From contig NZ_JANBBE010000006.1 of the NCBI RefSeq assembly GCF_024648825.1, forward strand, positions 186,001 through 250,000: 64,000 bases of DNA. The letters are read 5' to 3'. This DNA comes from Lentzea californiensis. GTDB taxonomy: Bacteria; Actinomycetota; Actinomycetes; Mycobacteriales; Pseudonocardiaceae. Shown one piece after another: positions 1 to 8,428 of the stretch. A model generated the notes under the pieces. The model saw only the letters and a list, made by a program, of their open reading frames with translations. It ran no database searches and was not told the DNA's origin. The position numbers were made by a program, and so were the translations under genes. The stretch's first letter is position 1; every line of letters starts with the position of its first letter.

Positions 1-250
1 TGTAGACCTCGCCGCTGTAGGTCAGCGCGACGACCGGTTCGTCGCTGTCGTCGGTGAAGACGAAGGGTTGCTGACCGTGCGCCGGGTCGAGCACCGCCAA
101 GCGGCGGTGGCCGAGCACGGCGTGCGGTCCGGACCAGATGCCGTCTCCGTCAGGTCCGCGGGACGCCATGGCGTCGTTCATCCGCTGGACGCGGTCGCGC
201 ATCCCGGTGGACGGGCGGGCGAGATCGGCCCAGCCTGCAATGCCGCACAT
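1..250 (-). CDS. AsnB-type asparagine synthase / amidotransferase, N-terminal part (cut by window edge)
   Basis: Reading leftward from ATG at 250 the product begins MCGIAGW and continues through SRGPDGDG, LGHRRLAVLD and YSGEVY. These are hallmarks of the class II glutamine amidotransferase domain of asparagine synthase: Cys2 as nucleophile, then the glutamine-binding RGPD and Y(N/S)GE(I/V)Y motifs. Such domains release ammonia from glutamine for an ATP-dependent amidation in the C-terminal synthase domain, which lies outside the window. About 83 residues are visible. It is divergent from a ketosynthase gene, so it may amidate a natural product rather than aspartate; that is inference from context only. 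Confidence 0.88.
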   Translation of the reverse strand, partial: MCGIAGWADLARPSTGMRDRVQRMNDAMASRGPDGDGIWSGPHAVLGHRRLAVLDPAHGQQPFVFTDDSDEPVVALTYSGEVY

Positions 251-411
251 CGGCTCACGGTTCTTTCGATCGAACGATCATGAAGTGGGCCAATGAGAAC
301 AGAGATGTAACCCAAAGTGCCATTGAGTCACTCAAAGTGATGACGATCATGAGGGTGCACCCCGGCCCGCCACTACGGTCGTGCCCGGATCCGTCGTCAG
401 AAGAGGTCTTG
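251..411. promoter_or_regulatory. Divergent asnB/ketosynthase control region with repeated elements
   Basis: This 161-bp region separates two divergent starts. It contains the direct repeat ACGATCATGA at 274-283 and 343-352, a perfect dyad TTGAGT-C-ACTCAA at 323-335, a direct repeat CAAAGTG at 313-319 and 333-339, and the palindrome TTCGATCGAA at 264-273. It is visibly richer in A and T than its surroundings. These look like regulator-binding sites serving both genes. Which protein binds is unknown; the MerR gene downstream has its own, different dyad. Confidence 0.55.
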
Positions 412-1626
412 ATGAACACCTGCGAGCCGATCGCCATCGTCGGCATGGGGTGCCGCTTTCCCGGCGCCACCACCCCCGGACAGCTCTGGGAGCTGGTCCT
501 CGGCGAGACCGACGCGGTGAGCGCCGCGAACCGGTTCGACACAACGGACTTCTCGCAAGACGCCTACTCCGTCACCGAACGCGAGAACACCACCCTCGAC
601 CCGCAGCACCGCGTACTGCTCACCTGTGCCGGTGACGCGCTCGCGGACGCGGGCCTGCCCCCGGAGGCGATCGCCGGCCGCGACGTCGGCGTGTTCATGG
701 GGCAGAGCACCGGAGAGCACTGGGACCACCTGCAGGGCACGACCACCGTCGACATGTACGCCATCGCCACCGCCGCCGCGCGCAGCATGGCGTCCGGCCG
801 CATCAGCTACGCCTGGGACCTGCGCGGCCCGTGCACCACCGTCGACGCGGCCTGTTCCTCCGGCACGCTGGCCGTCCACCTCGCCTGCCAGAGCCTGCGC
901 ACCGGGGAGTGCGACACAGCACTGGCCGGCGGTGTCAGCCTCGTGCTGGGCACCGGCCACACCGCCGGTTACTCCGCCGCGGGCATGCTCTCCCCCACCG
1001 GACGCTGCCGCTTCGCACACGAGGACGCCGACGGCTTCGTGCGCAGCGACGGCGCCGGAGTGCTTGTCCTGAAACGACTTTCCAGCGCACAGGCCGACGG
1101 TGACACGATCCACGCGCTCATCCTCGGCAGCGCCCAGGCCAGCAAGGGCCGCACCGCCAAGGCGATCATCGCGCCGTCGGTCGACGGTTACCTGCAGGTG
1201 ATCACGCGAGCAGCGGCCACCGCGGGCATCACACCGGGCGACATCGCCTACGTGGAGGCCCACGGCAACGCCGCCCCGGCCGGCGATCGGCTGGAACTGC
1301 AGGCGATCGGCGCCACCATCGGCGCCCACCGGCCCGCGGGCAGCCCCTGCCTGGTCGGCTCCGTCAAGACCAACATCGGCCACCCCGAGGCGGCAGGCGG
1401 TCTCGCCGGGCTGATCAAGGCAGCGCTCGCCGTACGCGAACGCACCGTTCCCGCCAGCCTGTACAGCGACAGCCCCACGTCCCAAGTGGACTGGGCAGGA
1501 CTCAACATCGCACCCGTGCCCCGGGCGACGCCGTGGCCGGGTGACGGCCCTGCGATCGCCGGGGTCAGCAGCTACGGCCTGTCCGGCACGTTCGTGCACG
1601 TCCTCGTCGGCGAGCCACCGAACTGA
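412..1626 (+). CDS. Stand-alone type I PKS-like beta-ketoacyl synthase
   Basis: A single 404-residue ketosynthase domain opens EPIAIVGMGCRFPG as in modular PKS KS domains. The catalytic Cys is in DAACSSG (about residue 148), the first His in VEAHG (about 284) and the second in KTNIGHPEAAGG (about 324), so the condensation triad is intact. The usual HGTGTP segment is changed to HGNAAPAGD. No acyltransferase or carrier domain follows. The start is ATG 412 with AAGAGG five bases upstream; a longer frame from 280 lacks a ribosome site. Divergent from an AsnB-type gene, it probably belongs to a biosynthetic cluster continuing leftward. Whether it elongates, primes or acts on a carrier-bound substrate cannot be told. 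Confidence 0.85.
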   Translation: MNTCEPIAIVGMGCRFPGATTPGQLWELVLGETDAVSAANRFDTTDFSQDAYSVTERENTTLDPQHRVLLTCAGDALADAGLPPEAIAGRDVGVFMGQSTGEHWDHLQGTTTVDMYAIATAAARSMASGRISYAWDLRGPCTTVDAACSSGTLAVHLACQSLRTGECDTALAGGVSLVLGTGHTAGYSAAGMLSPTGRCRFAHEDADGFVRSDGAGVLVLKRLSSAQADGDTIHALILGSAQASKGRTAKAIIAPSVDGYLQVITRAAATAGITPGDIAYVEAHGNAAPAGDRLELQAIGATIGAHRPAGSPCLVGSVKTNIGHPEAAGGLAGLIKAALAVRERTVPASLYSDSPTSQVDWAGLNIAPVPRATPWPGDGPAIAGVSSYGLSGTFVHVLVGEPPN

Positions 1627-1639
1627 CCGAAGGTCGCGC

Positions 1640-1670
1640 TTGACCTTCCAGCGGCTGCAACGTCGAGGAT
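1640..1670 (+). promoter_or_regulatory. MerR-type promoter with dyad in a 19-bp spacer
   Basis: A -35-like TTGACC (1640-1645) and a -10-like GAGGAT (1665-1670) are 19 bp apart, the long spacer typical of MerR-controlled promoters. Between them lies an imperfect dyad of 11-bp arms (GACCTTCCAGC at 1642-1652, GCTGCAACGTC at 1654-1664; nine of eleven pairs match). This suggests autoregulation of the MerR gene at 1677. Confidence 0.5.
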
Positions 1671-1676
1671 TGACCC

Positions 1677-2600
1677 ATGGACGACAGCACGGACCTGCTC
1701 ACCATCGGCCGGCTCGCCCGCCGTACGGGCGTTTCCGCACGTACCTTGCGCTTCTGGTCGAACGAGGGCGTCATCGAGCCGGTAGGCCGCACGGCAGGCG
1801 ACTACCGGCTCTACGACGCCGCGTGCGTGGCCCGCGTCGAGCTCATCCGCGCTCTGCGCGAACTGGGTCTCGGACTCGACGACGTGCGCCGCGTGCTCGA
1901 ACGCAAGGCAACGGTCGGCGATGTCGCCGCGGCGCACGTCGCCGCGATCGACACGCAGATCCGCGCCCTGAAGGTGAGCCGGGCCGTGCTGTCCACAGTG
2001 TCCAAACGCCGGTCCACCCTCGAGGAGACAGCATTGATGAACCGCTTGGCACGGCTTTCCACCGCCGAACGCGCCCAGATCGTCGACGACTTCAAGGCGG
2101 ACGTGTTCGGCCGCCTCGACATCGCCCCGGAGCTGCGCGAACGGGTGCGCGACCTCAGCATCGACCTGCCGGAAGACCCCACACCGGACCAGGTGGACGC
2201 CTGGATCGAACTGGCGGAACTCCTCCAGGATCCGGACTTCCGCGCCCGGCTGGGCACCTTCCTGGAGCTCAACACCCCCGCCCCCGGCCAGAAAGCACCG
2301 CCCGGCGCGACCATCTGGTGGGCCCGGCAGGTGGTGAACAAGGTCGCGCAGGCCAGGGAGGACGGCATCGAACCCGGCGATCCCGCCGCAGCGGAGTTGA
2401 TCTCCACCATGTTCCGCGACACCGATCTGAGCGCGGTGCTGGCGTCGCTGCAAGCGGGGATCGACGCGGGCGCGGAACGGTACCGGGAGCTCGTCGGTCG
2501 CGTGCAGGGACGACGCCGCTCTCCGGACGCGACCGAAGAACTGCACTGGCTGGCTTCAGCGCTGCGGTGTGCGATCGAAGGAGAAGCTGCCCGGCGTTGA
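1677..2600 (+). CDS. MerR-family transcriptional regulator
   Basis: This 307-residue protein has an N-terminal MerR winged helix-turn-helix (about residues 8-75: TIGRLARRTGVSARTLRFWSNEG, then YRLYD) and a dimerisation helix. The C-terminal domain of about 190 residues is much longer than that of metal-sensing MerR proteins and has no cysteine cluster. It contains an acidic helical region and WWARQVVNKV. This architecture is typical of MerR regulators sensing organic ligands or multidrugs through a large effector domain. The gene follows the ketosynthase by 50 bp and has its own dyad-containing promoter, so it may control the neighbouring locus; the ligand is unknown. Confidence 0.85.
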   Translation: MDDSTDLLTIGRLARRTGVSARTLRFWSNEGVIEPVGRTAGDYRLYDAACVARVELIRALRELGLGLDDVRRVLERKATVGDVAAAHVAAIDTQIRALKVSRAVLSTVSKRRSTLEETALMNRLARLSTAERAQIVDDFKADVFGRLDIAPELRERVRDLSIDLPEDPTPDQVDAWIELAELLQDPDFRARLGTFLELNTPAPGQKAPPGATIWWARQVVNKVAQAREDGIEPGDPAAAELISTMFRDTDLSAVLASLQAGIDAGAERYRELVGRVQGRRRSPDATEELHWLASALRCAIEGEAARR

Positions 2601-2661
2601 CTGCTGTGAGATTGATTTCTGTCAACACTGAAGCTATGGAGACAACTGTTTCAGGACCGCG

Positions 2662-3471
2662 TCACGACCTGGGGTGCAGCCGGACCCGGTAGCGGTGGTG
2701 GTAGTGCCTGCCGGTGAGCCACAACTCCCCCGCCTCGTCCGGCACCGCCGCGATGCCCCCGATCACCTGGTTCCGGCCCGTCGGCACCTCGGCGACGGTG
2801 ACGGCGGTCAGGTCGGCGTCCGCGGTGACGGTGCCCGAGACGAGGTCCACGCGGATCATCCAGTCCGTGCCGGTCACGGCCGCCCACACCTGCGGGCGGC
2901 CGTCGACGGTCGCGCAGTGGAGCTCGCCGAGCCGTGCCGCCGCCCACTCGCGGGCGTCGACCCGGAGTTCGCGGATCAACTCCGCGGTGTCGCGGTCGCG
3001 CAGCAGCAGTGTGGTGGAGCCGTCGGACTGCACGAGGTGCGTTCCGTCGTAACACAGTCCCCAGGCCTCGGCGGTGACCGTGGCCCGGCGGCGTTCGGCC
3101 AGTGAGCGCGGGTCCAGCAGCGCCACGCCGGCGTGCCACAACCCGGCCGGGGTCAGCGCGGTTCCGCTACCCGGCCGCACGGACTGCTGGGCCTGGACCT
3201 CACCGGTGGCGGGCGCCACCGCGCGGATCACCGGCCCCGTGTTCTCGACCAGGAGATCGCCGACCAGTTCCAGGCCACGCGCGTCGGCCCGGTCGGTGGG
3301 AACACGTGCGAGGACCTGTGCGCGGAAGTGCCGTGCGGTGGAGTTCGTGGCTATCGGCACGGGACTGGCCGAGGTGCTCTGGGCGACGGGCTGGGGAGCC
3401 GAACAGGCGGTGAGAGCCAGCAGTCCCGCGGTCAGTGGACAGAGAACTCTGGTGACGCGCAACGGTTTCAC
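2662..3471 (-). CDS. Glutaminyl-peptide cyclotransferase-like lipoprotein
   Basis: From GTG 3471 the 269-residue product has a basic N-terminus, a hydrophobic stretch and the lipobox LTAC with Cys at about residue 23, so it should be an exported lipoprotein. The body is a beta-rich fold with motifs of the plant-type glutamine cyclotransferase family (LELVGDLLVENTG, WGLCYDG, then repeated blades), an enzyme that forms N-terminal pyroglutamate. Those proteins are five-bladed propellers, which fits the spacing. The frame stays open upstream to 3840, but that extension is low-complexity and Arg/Pro-rich. The gene is convergent with the MerR gene. Its start lies about 34 bp from palindromic site A, so it may belong to the same regulon as the kinase gene on the other side. 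Confidence 0.7.
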   Translation of the reverse strand: MKPLRVTRVLCPLTAGLLALTACSAPQPVAQSTSASPVPIATNSTARHFRAQVLARVPTDRADARGLELVGDLLVENTGPVIRAVAPATGEVQAQQSVRPGSGTALTPAGLWHAGVALLDPRSLAERRRATVTAEAWGLCYDGTHLVQSDGSTTLLLRDRDTAELIRELRVDAREWAAARLGELHCATVDGRPQVWAAVTGTDWMIRVDLVSGTVTADADLTAVTVAEVPTGRNQVIGGIAAVPDEAGELWLTGRHYHHRYRVRLHPRS

Positions 3472-3504
3472 CGCACCGATCGTCGTGCCGGTCCCGCGGG
3501 GGCG

Positions 3505-3523
3505 CTTCCGCCGGCGCGGATGA
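3505..3523. promoter_or_regulatory. Island palindrome, site A
   Basis: CTTCCGCCGGCGCGGATGA fits the shared pattern (TTCACCCG-N3-CGGRTGA) with a weaker left half. It lies between the divergent lipoprotein and kinase genes. Confidence 0.5.
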
Positions 3524-3536
3524 GCCCGCAGGGCCC

Positions 3537-3555
3537 GTTCATCCGGCCGGGGTGA
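3537..3555. promoter_or_regulatory. Island palindrome, site B
   Basis: GTTCATCCGGCCGGGGTGA is a second copy of the shared palindrome, 57 bp before the kinase start. Both half-sites are recognisable. Confidence 0.55.
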
Positions 3556-3611
3556 GGCTGCCCGCGCCGGGCGCCGCCAGGGTGGAGGGACATTCCACTT
3601 TGGAGGCTGCC

Positions 3612-4913
3612 GTGACCGATGTGACTGTGCCGCCAGAACAACGCCGGATGGCCCGGCTCGCGTTCCTGGCGGCGGGAACGGCCGTCGTGGTCGTGCTGGT
3701 GGCGGCCGGTGTGCGCGCCGGCGCCGGGCTGGTGCTGACCGGTGCGGCGGGGACGGTGATCGCGCTGGCGGGCGCCTGGTGGTTCCTCGCCCACCGCGGT
3801 CCCGTGCGGTGGCTGGGCGGGCTGCTCGTGGTGCTCGCACCGCTGACCGTGGTCGTCCTGTACGTGCAGGCCCGCCTGGCGTGGGTGGTCGTCGTGTGCG
3901 CCCTGCTGTGGTTCGTCGCGCTGGCCTGCGGACGGCGGGCGCTCGCCGCGAAAGGTGTGGCCGGCCGCCCGGTCGAACTCGAGGTGCCCCGGCCCCGGCG
4001 GCCGTTCCTGATCATGAACCCGAGGTCCGGTGACGGGAAGGTCGGGCGGTTCGGACTTCCCGGACTGGCCGCGGCCCTGGGTGCGGAGGTCTGCGTGCTC
4101 GACGGCTCGCAGGACGTCGCCGCGCTCGCCCGGCGGGCGCTGGACGACGGCGCCGACCTCCTCGGGGTGGCCGGGGGCGACGGCACCCAGGCGGTCGTCG
4201 CCGGCATCGCGGCGCAACGCGGGGTGCCGTTCATGGTCATCTCGGCGGGCACCCGCAACCACTTCGCGCTCGACCTCGGGCTGGACCGGGAAGATCCCCG
4301 CCGCTGCCTCGACGCTCTCACCGACGGCGTCGAGGTGCGGGTCGACCTCTGCGTGGCCGGGGACCGCACCTTCGTCAACAACGCGTCGTTCGGCGCGTAC
4401 GCCGAGGTCGTGCGGAGTCCCGCCTACCGCGAGGGCAAGACCCGCACGACGCTGGACCTGTTGCCGGACCTGCTCAACGGGCCGCGGTCGACGGCGCTGC
4501 GACTGCAGGCGGGCGGGGCCTGGCTGGCCGGGGCGCAGGCGGTGCTGGTCAGCAACAACCCGTACGGGTCGAGCGACCTGGCCGGGCTGGGGCGCAGGCC
4601 ACGACTGGACGGCGGCGTGCTGGGCGTGCTCGCGGTGACGGTGCGCGACGCGGCGGAAGCCGCCGGCCTGCTGCGCGGCCGGCGGCGGTCGGACGCCGTG
4701 CTCATGCGCACCTCGACGGAGGTCGTCATCACGGCGGACACCCCGTTGATCCCGGTCGGCGTGGACGGCGAGGCGGTCACGATGACGACTCCCGTGCGGT
4801 GCGTGGTCAGGCCGGGGGCGCTGCGCGTGAGGGTGCCGCGCCACCGGCCCGGGGTCCCGCAGCCGCGTCCGCAGTTGGACTGGGCGCGGCTGCGTGAACT
4901 CGCCCTGTCCTGA
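3612..4913 (+). CDS. Membrane-anchored diacylglycerol kinase-family protein
   Basis: The start is GTG 3612, five bases after GGAGG; the upstream extension is not needed. The 433-residue product has about four N-terminal membrane segments (residues about 14-110). A DAGK/sphingosine-kinase catalytic domain follows, with IMNPRSGDGK and the ATP-binding loop GVAGGDGTQ (about 197-205), then SAGTRNHFALDLGLD and VNNASFGAYA. Such enzymes phosphorylate a lipid or other hydroxylated substrate with ATP; in actinomycetes the fusion to a membrane domain suggests a lipid substrate. The substrate itself is not evident. Two shared palindromes lie upstream. It is convergent with the DUF6325 gene, from which a hairpin separates it. 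Confidence 0.85.
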   Translation: MTDVTVPPEQRRMARLAFLAAGTAVVVVLVAAGVRAGAGLVLTGAAGTVIALAGAWWFLAHRGPVRWLGGLLVVLAPLTVVVLYVQARLAWVVVVCALLWFVALACGRRALAAKGVAGRPVELEVPRPRRPFLIMNPRSGDGKVGRFGLPGLAAALGAEVCVLDGSQDVAALARRALDDGADLLGVAGGDGTQAVVAGIAAQRGVPFMVISAGTRNHFALDLGLDREDPRRCLDALTDGVEVRVDLCVAGDRTFVNNASFGAYAEVVRSPAYREGKTRTTLDLLPDLLNGPRSTALRLQAGGAWLAGAQAVLVSNNPYGSSDLAGLGRRPRLDGGVLGVLAVTVRDAAEAAGLLRGRRRSDAVLMRTSTEVVITADTPLIPVGVDGEAVTMTTPVRCVVRPGALRVRVPRHRPGVPQPRPQLDWARLRELALS

Positions 4914-4945
4914 GTTACCGGGCTAGCCGGCGTGACCTGAACATC

Positions 4946-4961
4946 CCGGAAGCTCTTCCGG
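4946..4961. terminator. Short hairpin between convergent genes
   Basis: CCGGAAG and CTTCCGG form a perfect 7-bp stem with a 2-base loop between the kinase stop (4913) and the DUF6325 stop (5027). It is short and has no T-run, so it is a weak candidate bidirectional terminator. Confidence 0.35.
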
Positions 4962-5026
4962 CTCGCCGTACCGTGCGTCGTGCGGTGCGGCGGGCCACTC
5001 GCCGTGATCCGAACATGTCTGCCTCC

Positions 5027-5545
5027 TCATTTCGCCGATCCCGCTGTTTCCAGGTCGTGCAGTTCCCTGGCCTCTTCCGCGCTCACCAACCCGATCGCGA
5101 TCAGGTCGAGGGGACTGATGAAGCCGTCGGAGATGCGGAAGCCGTTGGCGCGGGCGACGGCGTTGCGCAGCGGTACGGCCCAGTGGTGCTCGACGAGCAG
5201 CAATGCGGCCGCGCTGTCGTTGGGGATCTCGGCGAGCACGTCCCACGCGTCCGCGTCGCTGAACGGGTGGACGCCTCCTTTCTCCCGCGCCGACTCGGCT
5301 CCCGCGTCCGCACCGAGGCCGAGCAGCACGCTGATCTTGCTGCCCAGCTCGACCGCCTCGGCGGGCGAGAGGTTGCTCAGGTGCTCGACCGCGATGGCGC
5401 CCTTGGGGTCCTTGTGGACGGCCAGGGCGTCGATCACGCGGACGGTGTCGGTCTTGCGGAGTTCCTCCAGTTCGGCGATCACTTCACCGCGGAAGTCCGG
5501 GTGGGTGAAGCCCAGCACGATCAGTTGGATCGGCCCGATGGCCAT
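5027..5545 (-). CDS. DUF6325-family protein
   Basis: This 172-residue acidic protein begins MAIGPIQLIVLGFTHPDF and carries IAELEELRKTDTVRVIDALAV. Both are typical of the DUF6325/DUF1269-like family, whose members have a ferredoxin-like core and are often found beside stress genes. No enzymatic motif is visible. The start is set at ATG 5545 because GAGGAGAAG lies just upstream. An in-frame ATG at 5578 would overlap the stop of the preceding gene (ATGA) and would allow coupling instead. It is the last gene of an operon with the membrane protein and MFS transporter. Function unknown. Confidence 0.75.
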   Translation of the reverse strand: MAIGPIQLIVLGFTHPDFRGEVIAELEELRKTDTVRVIDALAVHKDPKGAIAVEHLSNLSPAEAVELGSKISVLLGLGADAGAESAREKGGVHPFSDADAWDVLAEIPNDSAAALLLVEHHWAVPLRNAVARANGFRISDGFISPLDLIAIGLVSAEEARELHDLETAGSAK

Positions 5546-5574
5546 ACGACTTCTCCTCTGTTCGATCAGTTGGG

Positions 5575-6885
5575 TCATCCGGTGCGGGTGGAGCGCAGGG
5601 CGAACACGGTCACGAGCAGCTCATAGGCCGCCAGCACCACCACGATCGACAACAGGGCTGTCCACGACGAGAGCAGCAGCGCGAGCAGGACAGCTACGGC
5701 GACGCCGCCGACGCGCACGGCGTCGAGATGGCGCGCGGTCCAACTGGGACCGTGTGCGGCGAGCGCCTGCCCGCCCGAGCGGATCGCTCCTAAGGCCTGG
5801 ATCGTCCTGCGGCGCAACCACACCGGTCCCCTGCCTGGTCCGATCACGTACATCAGGGCGGCGAGCAGCGCGCCTGTCCAGAGCATCTGCCAGCCTCGCG
5901 TGCGCAGCTGGCTGAAGACCGCCGTCAGCACGTCCGCGGCGCCGTCGCGGTAGAGCCCTTCCGGCACGTTCAGGAGGACCTGCTCCCGGACCGCGCGCAG
6001 CGCCGCCGTGACCGCCACCGCGGCGATCACCAGCCACAGGCCCAGTTGCAGCGCCGTGCGCCGGCGATCGGGCGAGACGAGCAGTGCGAGCACGAGCAGC
6101 ACGAAAGTGCTGAGCAGGAACAGGACCAGGCTTCGCTTGGCCGTCACCACGGCCTGTTGCGCCGCCCACAGCTGCCCGGAGTCGTAGACGGTGAACCGCG
6201 CGAAGTTCTCCGGCAACGTCACGCCGAGCGAGTCCTGCACCCGGACCCGCAGATCCGCCGGGATCTCCCCGCTGCCGAGGTCCGGCAGCGAGAGCTGCCT
6301 GCCGAACAGGGTGGGCAGCTGCGCGCTGAGCGCCCGGAGCATCTCGTTGATCAACGGCAGCAGGTCGATCTCGACCCTGTCCTGGTGGACGGCGACCAGG
6401 TCGCTGTCGCCCTCGACGACGGCGAGCGCGCGCTGGTGGGCACGGCGGTTGAGCTCGGTCCAGGCGCGCTGGAACTGGTCGCTGCCCAGGACCTTGGTGG
6501 CCGTCGCGCGCACCGGGGCGTGGAGCTGGCTCGCCAGCGGCCCGGCGACGAACGCGGCCTGCTCGGGCAGCACCGACCGCAGCCGCTGCTCGACGTCGAC
6601 GGCCTCGAAGAGCTTGACCGTCGCGAAGTCCGCGACCGCGGCGGCGACCTCTGGATCCTTCGGCAGGGGCGCGACCGTGGCGACCCACCGGTCGGTGTCG
6701 AGCGCCGTTCGCGCGCTCCAGATGCCGACGACGCTCATCACGAGCGCGAACGCCGTCACCGCGACCAGCACGGCGGCACCGATCCGGCGCACCATCCTCA
6801 CCGTGGCCGCGCGCCGCGCCCGCCGGTCGAGCCGTGCCTGCAGCGCGTAGACCTCGGCGCGCAACCGCGGCAGTTCGTCCGTCAT
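5575..6885 (-). CDS. Multi-pass membrane protein of unknown function
   Basis: This 436-residue product starts MTDELPRLRAEVYALQARLDRR, an N-terminal amphipathic or coiled segment. A transmembrane helix follows at about 36-60, then a predicted extracytoplasmic domain of about 200 residues (TALDTDRWVATVAPLPKDPEVAAAV is characteristic of a family seen in many actinomycetes). Four more transmembrane segments occupy the C-terminal third. No catalytic motif is recognised. It lies 5 bp after the MFS stop and overlaps or abuts the DUF6325 gene, so the three are almost certainly one transcript read from site C. Confidence 0.7.
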   Translation of the reverse strand: MTDELPRLRAEVYALQARLDRRARRAATVRMVRRIGAAVLVAVTAFALVMSVVGIWSARTALDTDRWVATVAPLPKDPEVAAAVADFATVKLFEAVDVEQRLRSVLPEQAAFVAGPLASQLHAPVRATATKVLGSDQFQRAWTELNRRAHQRALAVVEGDSDLVAVHQDRVEIDLLPLINEMLRALSAQLPTLFGRQLSLPDLGSGEIPADLRVRVQDSLGVTLPENFARFTVYDSGQLWAAQQAVVTAKRSLVLFLLSTFVLLVLALLVSPDRRRTALQLGLWLVIAAVAVTAALRAVREQVLLNVPEGLYRDGAADVLTAVFSQLRTRGWQMLWTGALLAALMYVIGPGRGPVWLRRRTIQALGAIRSGGQALAAHGPSWTARHLDAVRVGGVAVAVLLALLLSSWTALLSIVVVLAAYELLVTVFALRSTRTG

Positions 6886-6890
6886 CCCGG

Positions 6891-8270
6891 TCACCGCGCC
6901 TGGACCGGCGTGGTCCGCGGCAGGAACGCCGCCGCCACCATGCCGCCGAGTGCGATCAGCGCCAGCACGACCAGCGCCAGCGCGTACGAGGTTTCGGGTG
7001 ATCGGGTGATGCCGGCGACGAGGATGGTGCCCGCGATCGCGGCGCCGAGCGACGACCCGAGGTTGGACACGCTGCGCGACAGACCGGAGATCTCGCCCTG
7101 CAGCGCGTCCGGGAAGCTCGACTGCACAACGTTCACCGACGGGGTCAGCATGGCGCCGATGCCGAGCCCGATCAGGAACAGGCCCGGCAGGAAGGTCCAC
7201 ACCTGCGGCGAGAGGGCGAGCAGGCCGAGGAAGAGCGCGATGCCGGTGATCGTGACGGCGAAACCGGTCAGCACGAGGCTGCGCTGGGCGTGCCGGCGCG
7301 CGAGGCGCTCGGCGGACAGGGACGCCAGCAGCACGCCCGCGGTCGCGGCGGTGAGGATCAGGCCGGTCTCGATCGCGTTGTAGCCGCGCACGACCTGCAG
7401 ATAGGCCGAGACCACGAACGAGATGCCCATCAGCACGAGCCACTGCACGTTCTGCGTGACCAGGCCGAGGTTGGACGTGCGGCTGCGGAACAACTCGGTC
7501 GAGAGCAACGGTTCCACGCCGGCGCGTTCCTTGGCGCGCACGGAGTGGAAGAACCACACGAGCGTCAGGGCTCCGGCGGCGAGCAGCCCCAGCATCAGCC
7601 AGAGGTTGTCGTCCGCCGCCAGGACACCAGACACGATCAGGACGAGCCCGGCCGACGACAGCACGGCACCGCGGACGTCGAACGGGCGGCTCGGGTCCGG
7701 TGGCCGCGGGTCCCGGACGTGCTTGCGGCTCAGCACGAAGATCACCACGACGACCAGCGCCTGGAACAGGAAGGCCACCCGCCAGCTGAGCACCGTCGTG
7801 ATGAGCCCGCCGATCAACGGCCCGGTGGCGGCGCCGATGCCCGCCATGCCGTTGATCACGCCGAACGCGCGGGCCCGCGAGGTGACGCCGGTGAACAGCA
7901 TCGTCGCCAGGATGTAGACCGGCGGGATCAGCAACGCGGTGCCGATGCCCTCCAGGATCGAGTTGCCGACGATGAGGACCGGCAGGCCGGGCGCGAACGC
8001 GCTCAGCACGGCGCCGAGGCCGTACACGGCGAGGCCCGCGGTGAGACATCGTTTGCGGCCGTAGCGGTCGGTCAGCTTGCCGCCGGGGATCATCAGCGCC
8101 GCCATGACCAGCAGGAAGATGGTGATCGCGAGCTGGACTCCCTGGACGGTGGTGTCCAGGTCCCGGCTGATGTCGTTGATCATCACGTTCATGTTGGAGC
8201 CGGCGAAGCTGCAGATGAACTGGGCGAGGGCGAGGGGCACGAGCACTCTGCGCAAGGCGTTGGAGTCCAC
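6891..8270 (-). CDS. MFS transporter, DHA2 (14-TM drug:H+ antiporter) type
   Basis: The 459-residue protein shows the major facilitator signature after TM2 (GGKLTDRYGRKRCL) and the antiporter motif C region (GIGAATGPLIGGLITTVLSWRVAF). Its size and paired hydrophobic helices fit 12-14 membrane spans. DHA2 proteins export drugs or small metabolites in exchange for protons. The start is GTG 8270 with CGGAG upstream. It is the first gene of a three-gene operon, with palindromic site C about 33 bp before its start. The substrate cannot be inferred; its place among stress genes suggests a general efflux or homeostatic role. Confidence 0.88.
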   Translation of the reverse strand: MDSNALRRVLVPLALAQFICSFAGSNMNVMINDISRDLDTTVQGVQLAITIFLLVMAALMIPGGKLTDRYGRKRCLTAGLAVYGLGAVLSAFAPGLPVLIVGNSILEGIGTALLIPPVYILATMLFTGVTSRARAFGVINGMAGIGAATGPLIGGLITTVLSWRVAFLFQALVVVVIFVLSRKHVRDPRPPDPSRPFDVRGAVLSSAGLVLIVSGVLAADDNLWLMLGLLAAGALTLVWFFHSVRAKERAGVEPLLSTELFRSRTSNLGLVTQNVQWLVLMGISFVVSAYLQVVRGYNAIETGLILTAATAGVLLASLSAERLARRHAQRSLVLTGFAVTITGIALFLGLLALSPQVWTFLPGLFLIGLGIGAMLTPSVNVVQSSFPDALQGEISGLSRSVSNLGSSLGAAIAGTILVAGITRSPETSYALALVVLALIALGGMVAAAFLPRTTPVQAR

Positions 8271-8302
8271 TCGAGCAGACTCCGGCGGCCGCGGCCCGAG
8301 CG

Positions 8303-8321
8303 CTTCACGCGCCGCGGATGA
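8303..8321. promoter_or_regulatory. Island palindrome, site C
   Basis: CTTCACGCGCCGCGGATGA, one of the best copies of the shared palindrome, lies between the divergent MFS operon and the DUF2252 operon and is placed to serve both. Confidence 0.6.
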
Positions 8322-8428
8322 GGTGCCCCGCCGGTGCTCCCCCGCGGCGGGTGGTGTGCCGGCGACCGCGGCGGTGTTGCGTCGCAGGTGGACCGGAGCC
8401 GCCGGTTCCGTCAGCGGGGAGGTGCGCG

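Noticed and set aside
397..1599. 400-residue open frame antisense to the ketosynthase, and similar long antisense frames throughout
   Set aside because: High GC gives long empty frames on the opposite strand. The sense frame has clear catalytic motifs and a ribosome site, the antisense ones have none.
6886..8049. Possible long N-terminal extension (to 8049) of the 436-residue membrane protein
   Set aside because: It lies entirely across the MFS transporter coding region in another frame and is Arg/Pro/Ala-rich shadow sequence; ATG 6885 is a better start.
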